The notes below the pieces were generated by a model. It was not told the origin of the DNA. It searched no databases and was given only the letters and a program-made list of their open reading frames with translations. Source: Clostridium_T sp040217795 (GTDB lineage: Bacteria; Bacillota; Clostridia; Clostridiales; Clostridiaceae). Taken from it: a DNA stretch of 35,644 nucleotides. Each line of letters starts with the position of its first letter. The first letter of the stretch is position 1. The stretch lies in the NCBI GenBank assembly GCA_040217795.1, contig JBEHWK010000015.1:1-35644 (forward strand), in the 5' to 3' direction. Positions 6,939-12,812 of the stretch are shown here, one piece after another. The position numbers and the translations under genes are program-made.

Positions 6939-8264
6939 ATGAAGAAATTTTCAGTAGTAGTAGCAGGTGGAGGAAGTACATTCACACCAGGAATAGTATT
7001 AATGTTATTGGACAACCTAGACAAGTTTCCTATAAGAAAGCTTAAATTTTATGATAATGATGGAGAAAGACAAGCAACTATTGCAGGCGCATGTGAAATT
7101 ATCTTAAAGGAAAAAGCACCTGAAATAGAATTTCATGCAACAACAGACCCTGAAGAGGCATTTACAGATGTAGATTTTGTAATGGCTCATATAAGAGTCG
7201 GAAAATATGCAATGCGTGAATTAGATGAAAAGATTCCTCTAAAATATGGTGTTGTTGGACAAGAAACATGTGGGCCAGGAGGAATGGCTTATGGAATGAG
7301 ATCCATAGGAGGAGTTCTTGAAATCCTTGACTATATGGAAAAATACTCTCCAAATGCATGGATGCTTAATTACTCAAACCCGGCAGCTATTGTTGCTGAG
7401 GCTACAAGAAAATTGAGACCAAACTCAAAGATATTGAACATCTGTGACATGCCTATAGGAATTGAAACAAGAATGGCTGAAATACTAGGTTTAGAATCAA
7501 GAAAAGATATGACTGTAAGATATTATGGACTTAATCACTTTGGATGGTGGTCAGATATCCGTGATAAGGAAGGTAATGACTTAATGCCTAAATTAAAGGA
7601 GCATGTGGCTAAATACGGTTATGTTGCAGAAAAAGGAGATACTCAGCATACCGATGCAAGCTGGAATGATACATTTGCTAAGGCTAAGGATGTATTTGCA
7701 GTAGATCCAAGCACACTTCCAAACACATATTTAAAGTATTATCTGTTCCCTGATTATGTTGTTGAACATTCTGATAAAGAATACACAAGAGCAAATGAAG
7801 TAATGGATGGACGTGAAAAGTTCGTATTTGGAGAATGCAGAAAGGTTATTGAAAACCAATCTACAGAAGGGTGTGAAATGGAAATAGATGAACATGCTTC
7901 TTATATAGTAGATTTGGCAAGGGCTATTGCATATAATACACATGAAAGAATGTTATTGATAGTGCCTAACCAGGGAGCTATAGAAAACTTTGACTCTACT
8001 GGAATGGTTGAAATACCTTGTATAGTAGGATCACAAGGACCAGAACCAATGTCAGTAGGAAGAATTCCTCAGTTCCAGAAAGGATTGATGGAGCAGCAGG
8101 TATCTGTTGAAAAGTTAGTAGTTGAAGCCTGGGCAGAAAATTCTTATCAAAAATTATGGCAGGCAATAACTTTGTCAAAAACAGTACCAAGTGCAAGTGT
8201 TGCAAAGAAAATATTAGATGACTTAATAGAAGCAAATAAGGAATACTGGCCAGAATTAAGTTAA
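6939..8264 (+). CDS. glvA: 6-phospho-alpha-glucosidase (GH4)
   Basis: A 441-aa cytoplasmic enzyme of glycoside hydrolase family 4, which uses NAD+ and a divalent metal (Mn2+) and cleaves by an oxidation-elimination route. The N-terminal NAD motif is GGGSTFTPG. The metal-binding Cys and His are C169 (ICDMPIG) and H200 (LNHFGWW), in the positions expected for GlvA/MalA. The length equals Bacillus GlvA (about 441). It hydrolyses maltose-6-phosphate and similar products of the upstream PTS to glucose and glucose-6-phosphate. ATG 6939 follows GAGGGGGAT. It lies 88 bp after glvC, with a hairpin between. Confidence 0.95.
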   Translation: MKKFSVVVAGGGSTFTPGIVLMLLDNLDKFPIRKLKFYDNDGERQATIAGACEIILKEKAPEIEFHATTDPEEAFTDVDFVMAHIRVGKYAMRELDEKIPLKYGVVGQETCGPGGMAYGMRSIGGVLEILDYMEKYSPNAWMLNYSNPAAIVAEATRKLRPNSKILNICDMPIGIETRMAEILGLESRKDMTVRYYGLNHFGWWSDIRDKEGNDLMPKLKEHVAKYGYVAEKGDTQHTDASWNDTFAKAKDVFAVDPSTLPNTYLKYYLFPDYVVEHSDKEYTRANEVMDGREKFVFGECRKVIENQSTEGCEMEIDEHASYIVDLARAIAYNTHERMLLIVPNQGAIENFDSTGMVEIPCIVGSQGPEPMSVGRIPQFQKGLMEQQVSVEKLVVEAWAENSYQKLWQAITLSKTVPSASVAKKILDDLIEANKEYWPELS

Positions 8265-8276
8265 TAAGAATTTATA

Positions 8277-8314
8277 AATAAGGATAAAGATATCTATCTT
8301 TATCCTTATTTTAC
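8277..8314 (+). terminator. Hairpin after glvA, possible partial terminator
   Basis: AATAAGGATAAAGAT (8277-8291) and ATCTTTATCCTTATT (8296-8310) pair perfectly over 15 bp with a 4-nt loop. The following sequence TTACTAATT is a poor T-run, so some read-through into the EIIA gene is likely. Confidence 0.65.
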
Positions 8315-8337
8315 TAATTATAAGGAGTTGAAAATTG

Positions 8338-8811
8338 ATGCTTGATTTTTTGAAAAAAGAAGTTAATATATATTCGCCTGTAAAAGGGAAAGTAGTTGAT
8401 TTAGAGGTTGTTCCTGACGAGATGTTTTCCAGGAAGATGCTTGGAGATGGCGTTGCAATTGAAATTCATGACAATATTATATGCTCTCCGGTTAAAGGTA
8501 CAATAAGAGCTTTATTTCCAACTAAACATGCATTTCTTGTAGAAACTAAAGAGGGGGTTGAAGTTCTGGTTCACATAGGATTGGATACTGTTGATCTGAA
8601 AGGGGAAGGCTTCGATTCTCTAGCAGACATTGATGATAAGGTAAAGGCTGGAGAGCCTGTAATTAAGGTGAACAGGGAGTTAGTAAAAGAAAAGGGATTT
8701 AATCTGATTACAATGGTTATTGTCACAAATATAGATAAGATTAAGAATATAGAGGTAGTTGGAAACGGAGAAAGCAATTTAGGGGACAAAATTGTCAGGT
8801 GCAAGTTTTAG
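8338..8811 (+). CDS. PTS glucose-type EIIA protein
   Basis: A 157-aa stand-alone EIIA of the glucose family (Crr/EIIA-Glc type). The fold signature runs from IYSPVKGKVVDLEVVPDEMF, with the two conserved active-site histidines at H64 (PTKHAFLV) and H79 (VLVHIGLDTV); H79 is the phosphorylated one by family knowledge. It carries phosphate from HPr to EIIB. I chose ATG 8338, with AAGGAG ~10 bp upstream; a TTG one codon earlier is also possible. Neither glvC nor treP has an EIIA domain, so this protein could feed both permeases. Confidence 0.95.
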   Translation: MLDFLKKEVNIYSPVKGKVVDLEVVPDEMFSRKMLGDGVAIEIHDNIICSPVKGTIRALFPTKHAFLVETKEGVEVLVHIGLDTVDLKGEGFDSLADIDDKVKAGEPVIKVNRELVKEKGFNLITMVIVTNIDKIKNIEVVGNGESNLGDKIVRCKF

Positions 8812-8845
8812 TTGTAAGTGCAAACCTTCTGAAATTTGTGTATAT

Positions 8846-8872
8846 TGATAAAGTTTTATCATAGTGATATCA
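8846..8872 (+). promoter_or_regulatory. Two adjacent palindromes upstream of the RpiR gene (candidate operator)
   Basis: TGATAAAGTTTTATCA (8846-8861) has perfect 7-bp arms around GT; TGATATCA (8865-8872) is a second perfect palindrome sharing the TGATA start. They lie 33-59 bp before the regulator's ATG, a position suited to autoregulation. Binding is not shown. Confidence 0.45.
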
Positions 8873-8904
8873 TTAGTATATATATTTTGGGGGGTATACA
8901 AAAG

Positions 8905-9672
8905 ATGAAGTTGGAACAACTAGTGAATGAGCATTATGACAGTTTGAATGAAAACGAAATTCATATTTTAAATTATATTATGAATAATAAGAAAGAATGC
9001 TCTGGCTTGAGTATAAATGAGTTGGCCATTAAATGTAATGTTTCTAAATCTTCAATGCTTAGGTTTACTAAAAAGTTGGGGTTCAGCGGATACAGCGAGT
9101 TCAAATACTGCATTAAATGGGAAACTGAATCAAAGGAATCTAATGTGGATGAGAGAAATATTACTGAAGTATTGATTGAGGATATACAATCTACGCTAAG
9201 ACATTTGAATTTAGATCAGATAGATGAAATATGTGAAGTTATTTATAAAGCAAGACGCGTATTTGTATATGGAACAGGATATTCACAGGTAAATGTTGCT
9301 AAAGACCTGCAAAGAAACTTTATGGCTATAAATGAATATTTTTATATGATACATGATAATGATCAAATAGAAACAATCGTTGAAGATCTGACATCTGAAG
9401 ATGTTATGATAATAATTTCATTATCAGGTAATTCAAAAATATTATTTCCTGTCATGAAACAGCTTAACGCGAAGAAAATTACTGTTATTTCAATGACGAA
9501 TTTAAAGTCCAATTACTTGTCAAGCATGGCTCAATACAACTTATATGCAACAAGTTCTTATGTGAAAACGCCTATAAGGGACCTTATAACTTTTATACCA
9601 TTTTTCATTTTAGGGGAAGTGTTGAGCAGACAATACTTACTTTATAAGATGGAGAAAAAATCAAAAAAATAA
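8905..9672 (+). CDS. glvR: RpiR-family regulator of the alpha-glucoside operon
   Basis: A 255-aa protein from ATG 8905, which has GGGGGGT 8 bp before it; the frame stays open upstream to 8836 but without a ribosome site. Residues ~1-80 are the HTH_6 DNA-binding domain (LSINELAIKCNVSKSSMLRFTKKLGFSGYSEF). Residues ~105-230 are a SIS sugar-phosphate isomerase-like domain (RRVFVYGTGYSQVNVAKDLQR, IIISLSGNSK) that in the family senses a phosphosugar. It follows the EIIA gene by 93 bp. In Bacillus the same sugar genes are controlled by the RpiR-type GlvR/MalR, usually as an activator; the name is given by that analogy. Confidence 0.88.
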   Translation: MKLEQLVNEHYDSLNENEIHILNYIMNNKKECSGLSINELAIKCNVSKSSMLRFTKKLGFSGYSEFKYCIKWETESKESNVDERNITEVLIEDIQSTLRHLNLDQIDEICEVIYKARRVFVYGTGYSQVNVAKDLQRNFMAINEYFYMIHDNDQIETIVEDLTSEDVMIIISLSGNSKILFPVMKQLNAKKITVISMTNLKSNYLSSMAQYNLYATSSYVKTPIRDLITFIPFFILGEVLSRQYLLYKMEKKSKK

Positions 9673-9683
9673 TAAAAACTATG

Positions 9684-9712
9684 TTGACAATTATTAACTT
9701 AGTAGTTATAAT
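9684..9712 (+). promoter_or_regulatory. Promoter of tRNA-Ser pair, copy 1
   Basis: TTGACA (9684-9689) and TATAAT (9707-9712), both perfect with a 17-bp spacer, 17 bp upstream of the tRNA. Confidence 0.85.
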
Positions 9713-9729
9713 ATTAATTGTTGTGAAAC

Positions 9730-9820
9730 GGAGAGATGGTCGAGTTGGTTTAAGGCACCGGTCTTGAAAACCGGCGTACCTTTGCGGGTACCCAGGGTTC
9801 GAATCCCTGTCTCTCCGCCA
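9730..9820 (+). tRNA. tRNA-Ser (TGA), copy 1
   Basis: A 91-nt class II tRNA with a long variable arm. Acceptor GGAGAGA pairs TCTCTCC, discriminator G, encoded CCA, anticodon TGA at about 9765-9767. Identical by eye to the gene at 10091. Confidence 0.97.
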
Positions 9821-9851
9821 TTTTTTTTTATAAAAAAATATTTTTTAGCCT

Positions 9852-9942
9852 GGAGAAGTACTCAAGTGGCTAAAGAGGCGCCCCTGCTAAGGGTGTAGGT
9901 CGGGCAACCGGCGCGCGGGTTCAAATCCCGCCTTCTCCGCCA
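9852..9942 (+). tRNA. tRNA-Ser (GCT), copy 1
   Basis: A 91-nt class II tRNA with a long variable arm, acceptor GGAGAAG/CTTCTCC, anticodon GCT at 9886-9888 and encoded CCA. It lies 31 bp after tRNA-Ser(TGA) and reads AGC/AGU codons. Confidence 0.97.
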
Positions 9943-9943
9943 G

Positions 9944-9972
9944 AACATCCGGAAAAATCCGGATGTTTTTTT
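9944..9972 (+). terminator. Terminator of tRNA-Ser pair, copy 1
   Basis: AACATCCGG and CCGGATGTT pair over 9 bp around AAAAAT, then a T-run. Confidence 0.93.
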
Positions 9973-9998
9973 GTTGTATAGGAAAGTACATTAGCGAA

Positions 9999-10021
9999 AG
10001 TGGCACTAGCCACTCTTTTTG
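9999..10021 (+). terminator. Second terminator-like hairpin
   Basis: AGTGGC and GCCACT with loop ACTA, followed by CTTTTTG. It backs up the terminator 30 bp upstream and separates the two tRNA-Ser transcription units. Confidence 0.65.
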
Positions 10022-10044
10022 TTTAAAAAAATGTAAAAAACCTA

Positions 10045-10073
10045 TTGACTATTTAATAATAGGTTGGTATAAT
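10045..10073 (+). promoter_or_regulatory. Promoter of tRNA-Ser pair, copy 2
   Basis: TTGACT (10045-10050) and TATAAT (10068-10073) with a 17-bp spacer, 17 bp before the tRNA. Its flanking sequence is unlike the copy-1 promoter although spacing is the same. Confidence 0.83.
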
Positions 10074-10090
10074 AATTTTTGTGTTAACGA

Positions 10091-10181
10091 GGAGAGATGG
10101 TCGAGTTGGTTTAAGGCACCGGTCTTGAAAACCGGCGTACCTTTGCGGGTACCCAGGGTTCGAATCCCTGTCTCTCCGCCA
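10091..10181 (+). tRNA. tRNA-Ser (TGA), copy 2
   Basis: Identical by eye to the tRNA at 9730, 361 bp downstream of it: 91 nt, long variable arm, anticodon TGA, encoded CCA. Confidence 0.97.
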
Positions 10182-10210
10182 TTTTTTTTATAAAAATATA
10201 TTTTTAGCCT

Positions 10211-10301
10211 GGAGAAGTACTCAAGTGGCTAAAGAGGCGCCCCTGCTAAGGGTGTAGGTCGGGCAACCGGCGCGCGGGTTCAAATCCCGCCTTCTCCGCC
10301 A
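10211..10301 (+). tRNA. tRNA-Ser (GCT), copy 2
   Basis: Identical by eye to the tRNA at 9852. The gap from its TGA partner is 29 bp, against 31 bp in copy 1, both being runs of A and T ending in TTTTTAGCCT. Confidence 0.97.
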
Positions 10302-10303
10302 GG

Positions 10304-10333
10304 ATAGAGTGATTTCATCACTCTATTTTTTTT
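10304..10333 (+). terminator. Terminator of tRNA-Ser pair, copy 2
   Basis: ATAGAGTGAT and ATCACTCTAT pair over 10 bp around TTC, followed by a run of T. Confidence 0.93.
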
Positions 10334-10350
10334 ACTCTTTAGGAAATTAT
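10327..10350 (+). repeat. Direct repeat, copy 1 (24 bp)
   Basis: Seven T then ACTCTTTAGGAAATTAT, identical to 10518-10541. It begins in the T-run of the tRNA terminator. Confidence 0.85.
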
Positions 10351-10413
10351 AAAGTTTTAAAATTGTGGATAACTTAAAGTATATCCCGATTATTCTCAGT
10401 CTGGTTAAAGTCA

Positions 10414-10533
10414 CTAAAGAGTAAAAAAGAGAATTTGTCGCCTGCCATATTTTTCTCACATACGTTCGAAAAGGCAGATGCGAGAAAAAAATCGACGGCT
10501 CATAATCGCCTTGGCGATTTTTTTACTCTTTAG
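10414..10533 (+). ncRNA. Candidate structured RNA or small mobile repeat bounded by inverted repeats
   Basis: CTAAAGAGTAAAAAA (10414-10428) is the exact reverse complement of TTTTTTACTCTTTAG (10519-10533). Inside are nested pairings: GTCG (10437-10440) with CGAC (10493-10496), and TTTTTCTCACAT (10450-10461) with ATGCGAGAAAAA (10478-10489; one mismatch). The right end is a classic terminator: AATCGCC (10504-10510) with GGCGATT (10513-10519), then a T-run. No ORF of note lies inside. It could be a small RNA ending at the terminator, or a miniature inverted-repeat element; the sequence alone does not decide. Confidence 0.45.
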
Positions 10534-10541
10534 GAAATTAT
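10518..10541 (+). repeat. Direct repeat, copy 2 (24 bp)
   Basis: Identical to 10327-10350. It also holds one arm of the inverted repeat bounding 10414-10533 and the T-run of the hairpin at 10504. Confidence 0.85.
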
Positions 10542-10590
10542 GAATGTTTAATGAGAATACTAAATTAGTTGTTTACAGGAGGTATTCCAT

Positions 10591-11112
10591 GTGCTGAAAG
10601 GTGATAAAGTTTATCTGAGATTGATACGAAGAGAAGATATGAATATTGTTTATAACATCTGCAATGAAGATGAAGTCAGGTTGTATGACGGAGGATATTT
10701 GGAATTACCACCATTAAAGGATATTGTTAAGAATTTTGATGAGATAATGCGTATTGACAGAAAGGGCCTTTCTATAGTGAATGAAAAGGGTGTAGTAATA
10801 GGCTACATAAGCTATAAGGAATTAAGTAATACCTTTAAGGTGTATGATATAGGGATAACAATCAGCAGCCGGTTTTGGGGCAGAGGATATGGAAAAGATT
10901 CAATAAAGATACTTATTAAATATTTATTTGAAGAAGAATCAGCTCATAGAATTGAACTGGAAGTGGTGGCATATAACGAAAGGGCTGTGAATTGTTATAA
11001 AGCATGTGGGTTTGTTGAAGAGGGAAGAAAAAGGGAAAAGTATTTTTTTAAAGGAAAGTACTATGATACTTTAATAATGAGTATATTAAAACAAGAATAT
11101 GAAAGTCGCTAA
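10591..11112 (+). CDS. GNAT-family N-acetyltransferase (RimJ/RimL-like)
   Basis: 173 aa, starting with GTG at 10591 (the overlapping ATG at 10590 runs straight into a stop), supported by AGGAGGT 7 bp upstream. The GNAT fold is recognisable: N-terminal KVYLRLIRREDM, the acetyl-CoA loop RFWGRGYGKDSIKILIKYLF at ~90-110, and the C-terminal RIELEVVAYNERAVNCYKACGF strand-helix typical of the RimJ/RimL and antibiotic-acetyltransferase branch. It transfers acetyl from acetyl-CoA to an amine; the substrate is unknown. It is a single-gene unit with its own terminator. Confidence 0.9.
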   Translation: MLKGDKVYLRLIRREDMNIVYNICNEDEVRLYDGGYLELPPLKDIVKNFDEIMRIDRKGLSIVNEKGVVIGYISYKELSNTFKVYDIGITISSRFWGRGYGKDSIKILIKYLFEEESAHRIELEVVAYNERAVNCYKACGFVEEGRKREKYFFKGKYYDTLIMSILKQEYESR

Positions 11113-11147
11113 GATTAGCTGTATAGCCAATTTTAGCGGCTTTTTTA
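11104..11147 (+). terminator. Terminator of the GNAT gene
   Basis: AGTCGCTAA (11104-11112, overlapping the stop codon) pairs with TTAGCGGCT (11133-11141) with one G-T; inner AATT bases extend it. A run of T follows. Confidence 0.88.
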
Positions 11148-11148
11148 C

Positions 11149-11178
11149 TGCATAGAAAAGTTCATTATTTTCTATGCA
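11149..11178 (+). other. Hairpin upstream of the tre promoter
   Basis: TGCATAGAAAA (11149-11159) and TTTTCTATGCA (11168-11178) pair perfectly over 11 bp with an 8-nt loop. It lies directly after the GNAT terminator and ~20 bp before the tre -35. On the plus strand it lacks a T-run. Confidence 0.6.
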
Positions 11179-11189
11179 ATAAAAAAATA

Positions 11190-11251
11190 TGAAAACGTAT
11201 TGACTTAACATGTACGTACAGGTATAATTGAAAATATAAGTTGTACGTACA
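11190..11251 (+). promoter_or_regulatory. Trehalose operon promoter with two TreR-type operators
   Basis: TTGACT (11200-11205) and TATAAT (11223-11228) with a 17-bp spacer. The perfect palindrome TGTACGTACA occurs twice: 11211-11220, inside the spacer, and 11242-11251, just past the likely start point. Their spacing is 31 bp, close to three helical turns, so both would face the same side of DNA. TreR of Bacillus recognises a closely related TGTATATACA palindrome, and treR is the last gene of this operon. TGAAAACG at 11190-11197 could be a half cre (CcpA) site. Confidence 0.85.
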
Positions 11252-11331
11252 TGTTCGACGGTAATGGATAGACGTTAATAGTTAATTAAATAAAAGTTTT
11301 CATTAAAATAATTCAAGGGGGATTAAGTTAA

Positions 11332-12780
11332 ATGGGAAAATTTCAAAATGATGCAGAACAATTGCTTAAGGCGATAGGAGGAAAAGAAAATATAACAGCA
11401 GTAAGCCATTGTGCTACGAGGATGAGATTTGTACTGATGAATCCAAAGGCAGCAGATGTAAAAGCTATTGAAGGCATAAAAAGCGTAAAAGGTACATTTA
11501 CTCAGGCAGGACAGTTCCAGGTTATCATTGGTAATGAGGTTTCAGTTTTTTATAATGATTTTTCGGCTGTTGCGGGAATTGACGGAGTAAGCAAAGATCA
11601 GGCAAAAGCGGCAGCAAAAAGCAATATGAATATGGTGCAAAGATTGCTGGCAGGGTTGGCTGAAATATTTACACCACTTATACCTGCTTTGGTAGTAGGA
11701 GGTCTTATATTAGGATTCCGTAACATAATAGGCGATATTAAGCTCCTTGAAAACGGTACAAAGACAATAATAGAAGCTTCACAGTTCTGGGCAGGAGTTC
11801 ATTCATTCTTATGGCTCATTGGTGAAGCGATATTCTTCTTTCTTCCTGTAGGAATAACATGGTCTATTTCAAAGAAGATGGGTACTACTCAGATTCTAGG
11901 GATTATTTTAGGTATCACGTTAGTTTCACCACAGTTATTAAATGCATATGCGGTAGCTGGGGTCAAGTCTATTCCGTATTGGGATTTTGGTTTTGCAAAA
12001 GTTAATATGATAGGTTATCAGGCTCAGGTAATACCTGCAATGCTGGCTGGATTTTTACTTGCATTTTTAGAGACAAAGATTCGTAAGATAGTTCCGGAAT
12101 ATATATCCATGATAGTTGTTCCGTTTCTTTCTTTAGTTCCAACAGTATTGATTGCTCATACAGTTTTAGGACCAATAGGCTGGAAAATAGGTTCAGCAAT
12201 TTCTTTTGTTGTTTATTCAGGATTGACTTCAAATTTCAGGTGGGTATTTGCAGCAATATTCGGTTTTACTTATGCACCATTAGTAATTACAGGGTTGCAT
12301 CATATGACCAATGCAATAGATATGCAGCTTGTGGCTGAGTTTGGAGGAACCAACTTATGGCCAATGATTGCATTATCCAATATTGCTCAAGGATCAGCTG
12401 TATTAGCAATGATATTTGTCAACAGAAAAAATGAAGATGAGAAGCAAGTATCTATACCAGCGTGTATTTCTTGTTACCTGGGAGTTACTGAACCAGCCAT
12501 GTTTGGTATAAACCTGAAATATATATTCCCATTTTTATCAGCGATGATAGGTTCATCAATAGCTGCTGTTATTTCAGTCGGTTCAGGTGTTATGGCTAAC
12601 TCAATTGGAGTAGGGGGACTTCCTGGGATACTTTCAATTAAACCTCAGTACATGGGAATGTTCTTTGCAGCTATGCTGGTAGCAATAATCGTCCCATTTA
12701 TTTTAACAGTAATGTTAAGTAAGAAGAAATTTAATAAAGAAAAATTAAAATTTAATTTATCAAAAAGTAAGGCTAGTTAA
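11332..12780 (+). CDS. treP: PTS trehalose transporter, EIIBC
   Basis: A 482-aa permease. The N-terminal EIIB domain (residues ~1-90) has the phospho-cysteine C27 in SHCATRMRF; the EIIC domain with about ten hydrophobic segments follows from ~105 (ending in VMLSKKKFN). The EIIB-then-EIIC order and length match TreP. It imports trehalose as trehalose-6-phosphate. Motifs include ITGLHHMTNAID and GVTEPAMFGINLKY. It has no EIIA domain. ATG 11332 follows AAGGGGG. The hydrolase gene begins 33 bp after its stop, so the two are co-transcribed. Confidence 0.93.
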   Translation: MGKFQNDAEQLLKAIGGKENITAVSHCATRMRFVLMNPKAADVKAIEGIKSVKGTFTQAGQFQVIIGNEVSVFYNDFSAVAGIDGVSKDQAKAAAKSNMNMVQRLLAGLAEIFTPLIPALVVGGLILGFRNIIGDIKLLENGTKTIIEASQFWAGVHSFLWLIGEAIFFFLPVGITWSISKKMGTTQILGIILGITLVSPQLLNAYAVAGVKSIPYWDFGFAKVNMIGYQAQVIPAMLAGFLLAFLETKIRKIVPEYISMIVVPFLSLVPTVLIAHTVLGPIGWKIGSAISFVVYSGLTSNFRWVFAAIFGFTYAPLVITGLHHMTNAIDMQLVAEFGGTNLWPMIALSNIAQGSAVLAMIFVNRKNEDEKQVSIPACISCYLGVTEPAMFGINLKYIFPFLSAMIGSSIAAVISVGSGVMANSIGVGGLPGILSIKPQYMGMFFAAMLVAIIVPFILTVMLSKKKFNKEKLKFNLSKSKAS

Positions 12781-12812
12781 TGGTATAGGGAAAGTCATTG
12801 GGAGGATGTTTA

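Noticed and set aside
9963..10193. 76-codon open frame spanning the second tRNA-Ser promoter and tRNA
   Set aside because: It runs through a terminator, a promoter and a complete tRNA; it is a chance frame.
10363..10372. TTGTGGATAA, a perfect DnaA-box match
   Set aside because: A single site; about one such match is expected by chance in a window of this size and composition, and no cluster or origin features are near.
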